A stretch of DNA of 64,000 nucleotides. It comes from Streptomonospora nanhaiensis (GTDB taxonomy: Bacteria; Actinomycetota; Actinomycetes; Streptosporangiales; Streptosporangiaceae). A model generated the notes under the pieces. It had not been told where the DNA came from, ran no database searches, and saw only the letters and a program-made list of their open reading frames with translations. The DNA lies in contig NZ_JACCFO010000001.1 of the NCBI RefSeq assembly GCF_013410565.1, positions 5,146,001-5,210,000 of the forward strand. Reading direction: 5' to 3'. This document shows positions 31,915 through 40,659 of this stretch, piece by piece; the stretch's first letter is position 1; each line of letters opens with the position of its first letter. The position numbers were made by a program, and so were the translations under genes.

Positions 31915-34542
31915 ATGCGGCGCATCACACAGGCCCGTCCGCGGCCGCGCGCGGGCCGCTTCGCGGCGACGGCCCTGGCCATCGTCCTCGGCGTCGCCTT
32001 CGTGACGGCGACCCTGGTGTTCACCGACAGCCTCGACGCGCGCTTCGCGGCCCAGGCCGAGGGCCGCGCCGACCGGGTGGACGCCGTGGCCCTGCCCGCC
32101 GACCCCGCCCGGCCCCTGCCCGCCGACGGACTGGCGAAGGTGCGGGAACTGCCGGAGGTGGCCGCGGCCGCCGGCACCGTGCGGGGCGAGGCCGTGCTGC
32201 TCGACCGCGGCGGCCGGGCGCTGGGCGGCGTGCCCGCGCTGGCGCTGTCGGCCGGCGGCGCGGCGTCGCGCCTGGTCGCCGACGAGGGCCGGCTGCCGGC
32301 CGCGCCCGCTGAGGCGGCGCTGGCCACCACCAGCGCAGAGGCCGCCGGGTACGCCGTCGGCGACACGGTGACCGTGGTCGGCCACGACGGCGCCGAACAC
32401 GACTTCACCGTCACCGGGCTGGTGGACTTCGGCCTGGACTTGGAGGTGGCCCAGCGCGGCGCGGTGGTGTTCGCGCCGCCGACCGCGCGCCGGGTCACCG
32501 GTGCCGAGGGGTTCGGTGAGATCTCCGTGCGCGCAGCGGAGGGGGTCGCGCCGGAGCGGGCGCGCGCGGCTCTCGCCCACGCGCTCGGCGCGCGGGCCGA
32601 GACGATGACCGGCGCGGAGTTCGGCCGGGCCACCGCCGAGGACGCCGGGGTGCGGACGCGCACCATCGGCACCGCGCTGCTGCTCTTCGCCGCGGTGGCG
32701 CTGTTCGTCGCGGCGCTCGTCATCGGCAACACCTTCGCGGTGCTGGTGAGCCGCGGGCGGGCCGAGACGGCGCTGCTGCGCTGCCTGGGGGCGACCCGCG
32801 GGCAGGTGTTCGCGGGCGTGGTGGCCGAGGCCCTGGTGGTGGGCGCGGTGTCGGCGGGCGCCGGCGTGCTCGCGGGGATCGGCGCGGCCGTGGGCGCGGT
32901 GCGCATCGGCGCGGCCCTGCCCGGCGCCGCCGCGGTGTTCGGGCCGGGCGCGGGCGCACTGGTCCCGGTCGTGCGGCCCGGCGCGGTGCTGCTCGGGCTG
33001 GCGGCGGGCGTGGTGGCAACGCTCGCCGCCGCCCTGCGGCCCGCCTACCTGGCCACCCGCACCGCACCGCTGGCCGCGCTGCGCGAGGCCGCCACAGCCG
33101 ACGCCGACGCGGTGGGGAGCCGCCGGGGCGCTCGCGGCCGTCTGGCGGCCTCCGGGGCTCTCGCGGCGGTGGCGGCGGCCGTCACAGCGGTGGGAACGGC
33201 CGCCGAGCCCGGCCCCGCCGCGATGGCGGTGGTCGCGGGCGGGGGCCTGGTGGCGTTCGGCGCGGTGCTTCCGGTGGCGCCGTTGCTGGTGTCGGCGGCC
33301 GCCCGCCTGGCGGCGGCGGCGCTCGGCGGCCTGGGTACGGCCGCGCGCCTGGGCGCGGAGAACGCGCGGCGCGCACCGCGCCGGACCGCGGCCGCCGTGG
33401 TCGCCCTGGCCGTGGGCGCCGGGCTGATCACCGGATACACGGTGGTGAGCGCGTCGGTGCAGGCCACGCTCGCCCACGTGATGGCCCGCGAGATGCCGGC
33501 GGACTACGCCCTCGTGCCCGCCGGGTCGGGCGCCGGGCTGGCCGGCGATCGGCGGCTTCCCCCCGGGCTGGCCGCCGAACTCCGGGAGAGCCCGGCGGTC
33601 GGCGAGGTCGTGCGGGTGCGCCGGGCGCAGGCCCGGCTCGGGGCGGGCCCCGGCGGCGCGGAGGGCGCAGGGGGCGGTGCGGCGGCCGCGGGAACCGGTC
33701 CGGGCGGCACGGTGGCGGTGACCGCCTATCCCGGCGCGCGGCTGGGTGTCGACCTCGCCGCGGACACGGCGGCGGGAGACCTGGCCGACGTCGCGCCGGG
33801 CCGGGTGGCGGTCGCCGAGGACACCGCCCGGCGGCTGGGCCTGGGCGTCGGCGACTCCGTCGCCCTCGGCGGGGACGGACCGGGCGCGCCGGCCCGGGCC
33901 CAGTTGCGGGTGGCGGCGGTGGCGGTGGACTTCCCCGCGGGCCTCACCCTCGACCCCGCCGACTTCGCCCGGCTGTTCCCCGACGCGGTAGGCGACAGTT
34001 CACTGCTGGTCACCGGCGCCGAGGACGCGGACGCCGCGGAGGTGCGCGCGGCGGTGGAGCGGGTGGCGGCCGACCACCCGGGAGTGGAGGTCTCCAGCGC
34101 GGCCGCGCAGCGGGACCAGTACGGGCGGATGTTCGACGGCGTCTTCCTGGTGGTGGCCGCGCTGCTGGGGGTGGCGGTCGCGATCGCGGTGGTGGGTGTC
34201 GGCAACACGCTGGCGCTGTCGGTGCTGGAGCGCGGGCGCGAGATCGCGCTGCTGCGGGCCCTGGGCCTGACCCGCGGCGGGCTGCTGCTGACGCTGGCGG
34301 CGGAGGCGCTGCTGGTCGCGGTGCTGGGCACGGCCGTCGGCGCGGGCCTGGGCACGGCGTTCGGCCTGGCCGCGGCGGACGCGGCCATGCCGGACATGGT
34401 GCCCGACATCCCGCTGGGGCGGGTGGCGCTGCTCCTCGCCGCGGCGGTCCCCGCCGGCCTGCTCGCGGCGCTGCCGCCCGCCCGGTCGGCGTCGCGTATC
34501 CGCGTGTCGTCGCTGACCTCGGCCGGCGGGGGAGGGGGGTAG
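31915..34542 (+). CDS. FtsX-type ABC permease
   Basis: 875 residues. N-terminal membrane helix (RFAATALAIVLGVAFVTATLVFTDSLD), a large extracytoplasmic domain, then a helix group near 240-390 with the FtsX signature (FAVLVSRGRAETALLRCLGATRGQVF), a second soluble domain and a final group of helices near 740-870 (LALSVLERGREIALLRALGLTRGGLL). This duplicated FtsX layout is typical of actinobacterial MacB-like exporters, which work with the ATPase just upstream and often pump antimicrobial peptides or lipoproteins. Substrate unknown. Confidence 0.9.
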   Translation: MRRITQARPRPRAGRFAATALAIVLGVAFVTATLVFTDSLDARFAAQAEGRADRVDAVALPADPARPLPADGLAKVRELPEVAAAAGTVRGEAVLLDRGGRALGGVPALALSAGGAASRLVADEGRLPAAPAEAALATTSAEAAGYAVGDTVTVVGHDGAEHDFTVTGLVDFGLDLEVAQRGAVVFAPPTARRVTGAEGFGEISVRAAEGVAPERARAALAHALGARAETMTGAEFGRATAEDAGVRTRTIGTALLLFAAVALFVAALVIGNTFAVLVSRGRAETALLRCLGATRGQVFAGVVAEALVVGAVSAGAGVLAGIGAAVGAVRIGAALPGAAAVFGPGAGALVPVVRPGAVLLGLAAGVVATLAAALRPAYLATRTAPLAALREAATADADAVGSRRGARGRLAASGALAAVAAAVTAVGTAAEPGPAAMAVVAGGGLVAFGAVLPVAPLLVSAAARLAAAALGGLGTAARLGAENARRAPRRTAAAVVALAVGAGLITGYTVVSASVQATLAHVMAREMPADYALVPAGSGAGLAGDRRLPPGLAAELRESPAVGEVVRVRRAQARLGAGPGGAEGAGGGAAAAGTGPGGTVAVTAYPGARLGVDLAADTAAGDLADVAPGRVAVAEDTARRLGLGVGDSVALGGDGPGAPARAQLRVAAVAVDFPAGLTLDPADFARLFPDAVGDSSLLVTGAEDADAAEVRAAVERVAADHPGVEVSSAAAQRDQYGRMFDGVFLVVAALLGVAVAIAVVGVGNTLALSVLERGREIALLRALGLTRGGLLLTLAAEALLVAVLGTAVGAGLGTAFGLAAADAAMPDMVPDIPLGRVALLLAAAVPAGLLAALPPARSASRIRVSSLTSAGGGGG

Positions 34543-34560
34543 CGCCGGGCGCGCCCGGCG
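34543..34560 (+). terminator. Hairpin directly after the permease stop
   Basis: CGCCGGGC (34543-34550), two bases, GCCCGGCG (34553-34560), starting on the base after the TAG. Perfect 8-bp stem without U-run; a probable end of the ABC operon. The following 260 bases up to the metallo-hydrolase gene contain no gene. Confidence 0.5.
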
Positions 34561-34823
34561 GTCGCGGGCCGAGCGCGGCGGGCCGCCGGGCGGCGCCGGG
34601 GCGGCGGCCGCCTTCGGCCCGCTGCGCGGAGGAACCGCCGGGCGCGTGGCCCGCCGGGCCCGCCCCCCGTCGCGCGGGGCGGTGGCGTCGGCGGCGAGGC
34701 GCTGAGGAGCACGCCGCCGTCCGAAGGCGGAGTGGAGGGCGGGCCCCGCACGCGGGTACCGCTACGTGCCCCGGCCCCGCCGGGCGGGGCGCAGGGGCAC
34801 CCGGGGGCGGGCCCGCCGCAGCG

Positions 34824-35591
34824 CTACCAGACGAGTTCGGCGCGGTCGCGGGCCCGGGTCACGGCGTCCTCGGGGGTGCCGCGCCACAGGGGGCCGTGGC
34901 CGGGGAGGAGGGTGTCGGCGGCACAGGACCGCAGGGCCGCCATGGAGGCCAGGGCCGCGGACCGGTCGTGGTCGAACATCGACGGCAGCGGCTGGGGGCC
35001 GGCCAACCGGGAGAGCGGGTGCCCGGTCACCAGGGCGTCACCGGTGACCAGGACGCCGCGCCCGGGCAGGTGGTAGCACAGGTGGCCGGAGGTGTGGCCG
35101 GGCGTGGGCACGGGCACGGGCCGACCCGGGACGTCCAGCGGGCCCTCGGGCGGCAGCGGGCGCACCGCCTCCACGCGGCAGTCCCGCAGCGCGCCCGCGC
35201 GCACCAGGTGCGCCACCCAGGGCGGCACGCGCGGCCGCCAGGCGTTGCGCAGGATCCGGGCGGGGGTGACCTGCTGGAGGAACGCGCGCCGGACGTGGGG
35301 GACCTCGGCGGCTCCGGCGTAGACGGGCGCGCCGTGGCGCGCGGCGAACCGCGCCAGCGAGCCGATGTGGTCGACGTGCCCGTGGGTGACCAGCACCGCG
35401 GCAACGTCCGCCGGGCGGCGGCCGACCGCGCGGATCGACGCCTCGACGGCGTCGGCGTAGGCCGGGTACCCGCCGTCGATCAGGGTGAGGGCGTCGCCGT
35501 CGGCGATCAGCGCCCAGTTGACGGCCGGGCCCCGGATGAGGAACACGCCGTCGGCGGCCGGGACGACACGGAAGGCGGGCGTGCGCGCCAT
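34824..35591 (-). CDS. Metallo-beta-lactamase fold hydrolase
   Basis: 255 residues. The metal motif THGHVDHIG (His70, His72, Asp74, His75) is followed by TPGHTSGH, the bridging LVTGDALVTGHP and PGHGP, all zinc ligands of the glyoxalase-II-like group. Substrate unknown: lactonases, thioesterases and sulfur dioxygenases share this pattern. The ATG at 35591 has GAAGG upstream. It is divergent to the three-paralogue operon. Confidence 0.9.
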   Translation of the reverse strand: MARTPAFRVVPAADGVFLIRGPAVNWALIADGDALTLIDGGYPAYADAVEASIRAVGRRPADVAAVLVTHGHVDHIGSLARFAARHGAPVYAGAAEVPHVRRAFLQQVTPARILRNAWRPRVPPWVAHLVRAGALRDCRVEAVRPLPPEGPLDVPGRPVPVPTPGHTSGHLCYHLPGRGVLVTGDALVTGHPLSRLAGPQPLPSMFDHDRSAALASMAALRSCAADTLLPGHGPLWRGTPEDAVTRARDRAELVW

Positions 35592-35834
35592 GGGCGCTCC
35601 TTCGCGGAGGGGGCCGGGCGCGCGGAGGGGCCGGTGCCGCGCCGCGCACCGTGACACCGGTCACGATACGCCGTCTCCCGGTCGCGCGCCGCTTCGGCCG
35701 GCCCCGGCGCGCGCTCCGGGAGGCCGCGCCGGACGGTCGGCCCGGGCGGGCGGCCCGGACGCGGCCGCATCCCGGCCGGGGGAGGCGGGCGGCCGGGGCC
35801 ATGGGCGGGGCGGGGCCGCCGCGGCGGTGTTCTG

Positions 35835-35846
35835 TACGCTTTGGCG
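35835..35846 (+). promoter_or_regulatory. Leaderless promoter for the three-paralogue operon
   Basis: TACGCT (35835-35840) fits the actinobacterial -10 (TAnnnT) and lies 6 bases before GTG at 35847, with no ribosome site. This is the layout of leaderless transcripts and decides the start of the first gene. Confidence 0.5.
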
Positions 35847-36572
35847 GTGCCTCGTTTTCGACTGCGCGCGCTGCTCCCCGCCCTCGCCGCGCTGGCGTGC
35901 GCCGTGCTGCCGGCGGCTCCCGCGGCCGCCGCCCCCCAGAGCACCGCGGCGTTCTACGCCGAACGCCTGGCCGAGGACCCCGTCTACGTCAGCGACCACC
36001 TCGCCGGCCCCGGCGTGGAGCGGACCCGTTCGGGGATCGCCGCCGCCACCGCCCGGCTGGACGTCCCCGTCCACGTCATCGTCGCCCCCGCCCTGAGCGA
36101 GGACTACGACCTGCGGCCGCTGCTGGCCGCCGTCCACGACCGCCTCGGCGAGGACGGCGTCTACCTCGCGGTGACCGGCGACATCTCCCTCCAGCTCACC
36201 GGGGCGGCCTACGGGGTCTCCGTCCCCGGCCTGGACGACGCGGTCACGGAGGCGGGCTACCTCGACGCCGGACCGGTGCGCCTGGTCGAGCGCACCGTCG
36301 ACAACCTGCTCTCCGGCGAGGCCGCCGCCCGGCTGGGGCGCGCCCAGGAGGCGTCCCGGGAGGAGAGCGCGGCCTACGACGAGGACGCCGAGACCGGCTC
36401 CGGGATGTGGGCCGACCTCGCCGACGACCTCGACTCCGACAGCGTGGTCGGCCGCAACAACATCGGCTTCACCGCCGGGATCGGCGCCGGGGCGGCCGCC
36501 GTCCTCATCGGCTACCCCGTCGTCCGCGCCGTCCGGGCGGCCGCCCCCGCCCGCAGGGCGGGCCGCTCGTGA
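35847..36572 (+). CDS. Secreted/membrane-anchored protein, paralogue 1 of 3
   Basis: 241 residues from GTG 35847. A signal peptide (RFRLRALLPALAALACAVLPAAPAAAAP) is followed by an extracytoplasmic domain with AERLAEDPVYVSDHLAG, VPVHVIVAPAL and RLGEDGVYLAVTGD, and one C-terminal transmembrane helix (NNIGFTAGIGAGAAAVLIGYPVV). The hydrophobic strands spaced this way resemble the TPM (TLP18.3/Psb32/MOLO-1) fold, but I cannot assign it firmly. Unlike paralogues 2 and 3 it ends just after the helix and lacks the cytoplasmic part. Its stop overlaps the GTG of paralogue 2. Confidence 0.75.
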   Translation: MPRFRLRALLPALAALACAVLPAAPAAAAPQSTAAFYAERLAEDPVYVSDHLAGPGVERTRSGIAAATARLDVPVHVIVAPALSEDYDLRPLLAAVHDRLGEDGVYLAVTGDISLQLTGAAYGVSVPGLDDAVTEAGYLDAGPVRLVERTVDNLLSGEAAARLGRAQEASREESAAYDEDAETGSGMWADLADDLDSDSVVGRNNIGFTAGIGAGAAAVLIGYPVVRAVRAAAPARRAGRS

Positions 36573-38002
36573 GGCGACATCCGGGCGCGCCCGGCGGCGC
36601 CGCGCCGGCCGCCGCAGTCCTGGTGCTCTTGGGCGCGCCGGCCTTCGCACTCGGCGCCGCCCCCGCGCAGGCCGACGGCTACGCGCCCTCCCCGATGCCC
36701 ACCCCGCCCTACGTGCACGACACCGGCCGCGCCGAACGCGTCGCCGCCGAGTTGCGCGAGGACCCCGTCTACGTCGACCCCGAGGCCCACGCCCACCTCG
36801 CCGACGGCGAGGAGACCCGGGTGGAGGCGCTGGTCGCCGAAGCCGGGCAGCCCGTGTTCGTCGCGGTCCTGCCCTCCACCTACTACGACGAGTCCAACGG
36901 CGACCCGGAGCTGTTCCTGCACGCCCTCCACCACGAGCTGGGCGAACCGGGCGTCTACGTGATGGCCGACCCCCGCGCCGGGGGCGTCGGGCCCTTCGAC
37001 CTCACCGCGCTCGCCTTCGACGTCCCCGTGGACGAGTTCGAGGCCCTGTGGATCGACTACGAGGAAATCCCCGACAGCGAGCTGCCCACGGCCGAGAACG
37101 AGCTGCTCACCGAGCAGGTGCGCACCCTGGTCAAGCAGATCCGCACCGCACCCGAGGGCACCCCGGCCTCCCCCGTCCCCTTGTTCGCCGACACCTCCGA
37201 CGACATCCCCGACGAGGAGCCCACGCGCGCCGACTACTTCACCGACGCGGTCCCCGGTGTCATCGTCGGCGCGCTGCTCGGCCTCCTCCTCATCGGCGCG
37301 TGGCTGCTGGCCGCCGCCGGGGTGCGCTCCTCCCGCGCGGTGCGCGCGGCCGTCCCCCCGGGCGCCGAGGACGGCATCCCCGCGCTGCTGCGGGCGCGGC
37401 CGGCGCCGGTCGCGCCGAGCCCCCGCCGGCTCTCCCGCATGCTCCGCACCGAGCTGCGCCGCCTGGCCCGCGAGATCGAGCGCGCCCCCGCCGACCACCC
37501 CAACCACGCCCGCGCGGTGGCCGCGTTCGACGCCGCGACCCTCATCGACCGCGGCGAGCACGACCCCACCTGGACCGTCGGCGCCATCACCATGGCCCGC
37601 GCCGCCCGCGCCGAACTCACCCTGGACGCCCCGGCCACCAGCCCGGCCTTCTGCGCCGTCAACCCGCTGCACGGCGCCGCCGTGCCGGCGCGGGCGGTGT
37701 CCGGCCCCGGCGGGGCGGACACCGGCGCCCGGCCCCGGGGCCGCGCCCGGCGCGAGGCCGCCAGGCGCCGCGCCGCGGCCAAGCGGCAGGCCGCCGCCCG
37801 CGGTGCCGGGGGCCGCTGGTGCGCCCACTGCTGGGCACGCGCCGACCTGGGCCGCCCGGTGGCGCCGCGCACGCTCCAGGTGCGGGTCGACGGCCGGCTC
37901 CGCCAGCACGACCTGGTCGACGGCTTCTGGAAGTCCGTCCAGTACGGTCACCGCACCCCCGACCTCGCCCGGCGCGTCCTGAAGGAACTCGATGTCGACT
38001 AG
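36569..38002 (+). CDS. Membrane protein with Cys-rich cytoplasmic domain, paralogue 2 of 3
   Basis: 477 residues from GTG 36569. Signal sequence, extracytoplasmic domain with AAELREDPVYVDPEAHAHLA, QPVFVAVLPSTYYDE and ELGEPGVYVMADPRAG, then a transmembrane helix (VPGVIVGALLGLLLIGAWLLAAAG near 229-252). The cytoplasmic part has a conserved helical region, FCAVNPLHGAA, a basic stretch (GRARREAARRRAAAKRQAAA) and WCAHCW, a C-x-x-C knuckle that may bind zinc. It closely parallels paralogue 3. Function unknown. The frame ends inside the start of paralogue 3 (11-base overlap). Confidence 0.78.
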   Translation: MRRHPGAPGGAAPAAAVLVLLGAPAFALGAAPAQADGYAPSPMPTPPYVHDTGRAERVAAELREDPVYVDPEAHAHLADGEETRVEALVAEAGQPVFVAVLPSTYYDESNGDPELFLHALHHELGEPGVYVMADPRAGGVGPFDLTALAFDVPVDEFEALWIDYEEIPDSELPTAENELLTEQVRTLVKQIRTAPEGTPASPVPLFADTSDDIPDEEPTRADYFTDAVPGVIVGALLGLLLIGAWLLAAAGVRSSRAVRAAVPPGAEDGIPALLRARPAPVAPSPRRLSRMLRTELRRLAREIERAPADHPNHARAVAAFDAATLIDRGEHDPTWTVGAITMARAARAELTLDAPATSPAFCAVNPLHGAAVPARAVSGPGGADTGARPRGRARREAARRRAAAKRQAAARGAGGRWCAHCWARADLGRPVAPRTLQVRVDGRLRQHDLVDGFWKSVQYGHRTPDLARRVLKELDVD

Positions 38003-39305
38003 CCTCGTCCGCACGCCCGCCGCGGCGGTCCGCGCCGCGCTCGCCGCCGTCCTCACCGCCGCGCTCGCCCTGGCGGCCGCCCCGGCCGCCGCCGCGCCGA
38101 GTCCCGCCGGACCCAGCCCGGCCGAGCGCATCGCCGAGGGCCTGCGCGAGTCCCCCGTCTACGTCGACCCGTCGCTGGACGCCGCGCTGCCCGAGGGCCA
38201 GCGGGCGGAGTTGGCCGCGCAGATCGAGGCCACCGGCAAGCCCGTGTACGTGATCGTGGTGCCCCTGGTGGCGGGCGACGCGTGGGGCGGCGAGCCCGAG
38301 CAGCTCATCGGCGCGGTGCACGACCGGCTCGGCGCGGACGGCTCCTACCTCGCCTCGGAGCTGGGCTCCAGCACTTGGATCACCGGCGTCGACTACGGCA
38401 CCGAGGCCGAGCACCAGGCCGCCGACGCCGCCAGCGCCGTCAGCCTGGACAGCGACGCCGCCGACACCTCCCTGTTCGGGCTGTTCACCCGGACCGTGGA
38501 GATCATCGACGCGGGCACCGGCACCGCCGACTACGAGCGCGAGAGCGACGAACTGGCCGCCGAGACCGAGGAGTGGGACGCCCCCGCGCCCGCGGTCCCC
38601 GGCGCGGGCGGCGGTTGGGCGGGCGGTACCCCGGTCTGGCTCGCGGCGGGCGGGGCGGTCCTGCTGCTGGGGGCGGCCGGCGCCTGGCTGCTCGTCCGGC
38701 GCCGCCGGGCGCCGGCGGCGCCCCGGCTGGTCGCCTTCGACAACGCCGACCGCGCCCGGCGGGAGCAGTTGCGCGCCGAGGTCGAGCGCGAGCTGGTGGA
38801 CCTGGGCGAGCGGCTGGGCGCCACCACCCTGACCGGCGGCGACGGCCGCGCCGCCGCCGACCACGCGGCCGCCCTGGACGCCCACGACGCGGCGGGCCGG
38901 GTGCTGGACGGGGCGCGCGGCATCGACGACCTGGCGGGCGCCCGGGTCCTGCTGCACCTGGGGGAGGACCTGCTGGCGGCGGCCCAGGCGCGCGACAGCG
39001 GGCGCAGGGCGCCCGCGCCGCGCCGCCACTGCTTCTTCAACCCGCTGCACCCGACCTCGACCCGGCCGGTCATTTGGCGGGCCGTGGGCACCACGCGGCG
39101 GATCAAGGTGCACGCCTGCACCGACTGCGCCGCGGCCGTCCGCGGCCACCGCGCGCCCACCGCCCTGCCCGTGCGGCACGACGGCGACCGGGTGCCATAC
39201 TACGAGGTCCCGGCCGAGGAGAGCGTGTGGTCGGCGACCGGCTACGGCAACCTCGGCGGCGACCTCGTGCAGCGCGTGCTGCGCGGCGACCTGCGGCGGA
39301 CCTGA
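37992..39305 (+). CDS. Membrane protein with Cys-rich cytoplasmic domain, paralogue 3 of 3
   Basis: 437 residues. Same order as paralogue 2: signal peptide (AALAAVLTAALALAAAPAAA), extracytoplasmic domain with EGLRESPVYVDPSLDAAL, KPVYVIVVPLV and RLGADGSYLASE, transmembrane helix (TPVWLAAGGAVLLLGAAGAWLLV), then a cytoplasmic helical region, HCFFNPLHPTS and VHACTDCAAAVRGH. The shared C-x-x-NPLH and C-x-x-C motifs suggest a common metal-binding cytoplasmic module. No recognised enzyme signature. Last gene of the operon, followed by a long hairpin. Confidence 0.78.
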   Translation: MSTSLVRTPAAAVRAALAAVLTAALALAAAPAAAAPSPAGPSPAERIAEGLRESPVYVDPSLDAALPEGQRAELAAQIEATGKPVYVIVVPLVAGDAWGGEPEQLIGAVHDRLGADGSYLASELGSSTWITGVDYGTEAEHQAADAASAVSLDSDAADTSLFGLFTRTVEIIDAGTGTADYERESDELAAETEEWDAPAPAVPGAGGGWAGGTPVWLAAGGAVLLLGAAGAWLLVRRRRAPAAPRLVAFDNADRARREQLRAEVERELVDLGERLGATTLTGGDGRAAADHAAALDAHDAAGRVLDGARGIDDLAGARVLLHLGEDLLAAAQARDSGRRAPAPRRHCFFNPLHPTSTRPVIWRAVGTTRRIKVHACTDCAAAVRGHRAPTALPVRHDGDRVPYYEVPAEESVWSATGYGNLGGDLVQRVLRGDLRRT

Positions 39306-39307
39306 TC

Positions 39308-39366
39308 CGCCCGCCCCTTCCCGGCGCCGCCCGCCGGGCCGGGGCGCAGCCGGGGAGGGGCGGGCG
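39308..39366 (+). terminator. Long hairpin after the three-paralogue operon
   Basis: An 18-base arm at 39308-39325 pairs with 39349-39366 with a single mismatch, starting 3 bases after the last stop. No U-run follows, but the stem is among the strongest in the window; a likely transcription end. Confidence 0.6.
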
Positions 39367-39462
39367 CGAACCCGGCCACCCGGTCGGGCCGGCGGGTTTC
39401 CCCCGGCCGGGCGGCGGTCACATACGGTGATGAACGGATTCGCCCCGTGACGAGGAGGCCCC

Positions 39463-39672
39463 ATGTCCCCCCTCCGCATCCGCCGCCCCCTGGCGGTCGC
39501 CGCCCTGGCCGGGGCCGCCGTCCTCGGCGCCGGGGCGCCGGCGGCCGCCCAGGTGATCGTCAGCCCCGAGGAGTGCGAGGCCGGCGGCGGCACGGTCCTG
39601 CCCACCCGCGTCGACCTCGGCCCCGACCACTGGTGCTCGGGCGGGATCCACCACGGCGCGTGGGTCCGCTAG
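39463..39672 (+). CDS. Small secreted protein
   Basis: 69 residues. A clear signal peptide (MSPLRIRRPLAVAALAGAAV, then LGAGAPAAAQ) leaves a mature part of about 38 residues with two cysteines (VSPEECEAGG, HWCSGGIHHG), possibly one disulfide. GAGGAGG lies 5-9 bases before the ATG. No family is recognised. Its strand and position after the three-paralogue operon do not prove a link. Confidence 0.7.
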   Translation: MSPLRIRRPLAVAALAGAAVLGAGAPAAAQVIVSPEECEAGGGTVLPTRVDLGPDHWCSGGIHHGAWVR

Positions 39673-39727
39673 CCGCGCCGCCGGCGCTCCCGGCCGCCGC
39701 GGCCGAGGGCGGCGGGGCGGGGCGCGG

Positions 39728-40555
39728 TCAGGCGGGCGGGCCGACGCGCCGCACGGCGCGCAGGTCGCCGGCCAGCACGGCGGCGTGGGGGATCGCGAAG
39801 TCGCCGTTGGGCATGAACCCGTGGAACCGGGCGCCCACGACCGCGTCGGGCAGGAAGGGCGCCAGTCCGGGGCCGGCGGTGTCGCGGTAGCGGACCGGCC
39901 ACCCCCAGCCGTCGGCGGCCTCGTCGGTGCCGAAGAGGACCGTGTGGTCGGTGAGGACCCGGTCCGCGAGGTCGGGCGGTCCGCCGGTGTGGCCGTCCAG
40001 CGCGGGCGCGGTCAGCACGTCGGGGTCGAGCGGGACGTACCACACCAGCAGCGGCTTGGCCCGGCGGCGCTCGGCGGTGTCGAAGCAGCACACCGCGAAC
40101 ACGTGGTCGGGGTAGTGGTCGGTGTAGAACCGCAGGAGCCCGTGGTCCAGGCGCGGGCGCCGGCGCCGGGGCACCTCCTCGAGGGCGGCCGGGATCAGCG
40201 TGGCGTCCTCGGCCAGGAGCACGGTGTAGACGTCGTGGTCGAACACCCGCACCCGGGGCGCGGCGCCGGCCGCGCCGCCCATCGGCGCCATCCCGCCCGG
40301 GGCGGCGGGGGCGGGCGGCGGCAGGGCCAGGGCCATGTCGGCGAGGACGTTCTCGGCGTCGCCGACCGGGACGAAGTTGTCCGGGCCCATCGCCCTCGCC
40401 GGGAAGTGCAGCACCATGGCGTTGGGGCCGCCGGCGAGGTTGAGCGCGACGTTCTGGTAGCCCGCCACGTGGACGAGCCCGTGCTCGGGGTGCCGCAGCC
40501 GGCCGGCGTAGAGCGTGGTCGCGGAGAAGTCGGCGGGGGCCATGGAGACGCACAC
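39728..40555 (-). CDS. Uncharacterised actinobacterial protein
   Basis: About 275 residues. VCVSMAPADFSATTLYAGR starts a beta-rich sequence with GYQNVALNLAGGPNAMVLHFPA and FYTDHYPDHVFAVCCFDTAERRRAKPLLVWYVP; no membrane segments. The start is chosen at GTG 40555 because a TACGGT -10-like element lies 7 bases before it with no ribosome site, suggesting a leaderless gene; GTG 40564 and ATG 40543 are alternatives. I do not recognise a function, though the pattern is clearly protein-coding. Confidence 0.7.
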   Translation of the reverse strand: MCVSMAPADFSATTLYAGRLRHPEHGLVHVAGYQNVALNLAGGPNAMVLHFPARAMGPDNFVPVGDAENVLADMALALPPPAPAAPGGMAPMGGAAGAAPRVRVFDHDVYTVLLAEDATLIPAALEEVPRRRRPRLDHGLLRFYTDHYPDHVFAVCCFDTAERRRAKPLLVWYVPLDPDVLTAPALDGHTGGPPDLADRVLTDHTVLFGTDEAADGWGWPVRYRDTAGPGLAPFLPDAVVGARFHGFMPNGDFAIPHAAVLAGDLRAVRRVGPPA

Positions 40556-40659
40556 GCCCGACACCGTAGCGGCCCGGCCCGGACGGCGGAAGGCCCGGCC
40601 CGCCTCGGCGGCCCCGCGCCGGAGACGGCCGGGGCCGCCGGGGCGGGCCGGGCGGCGGC

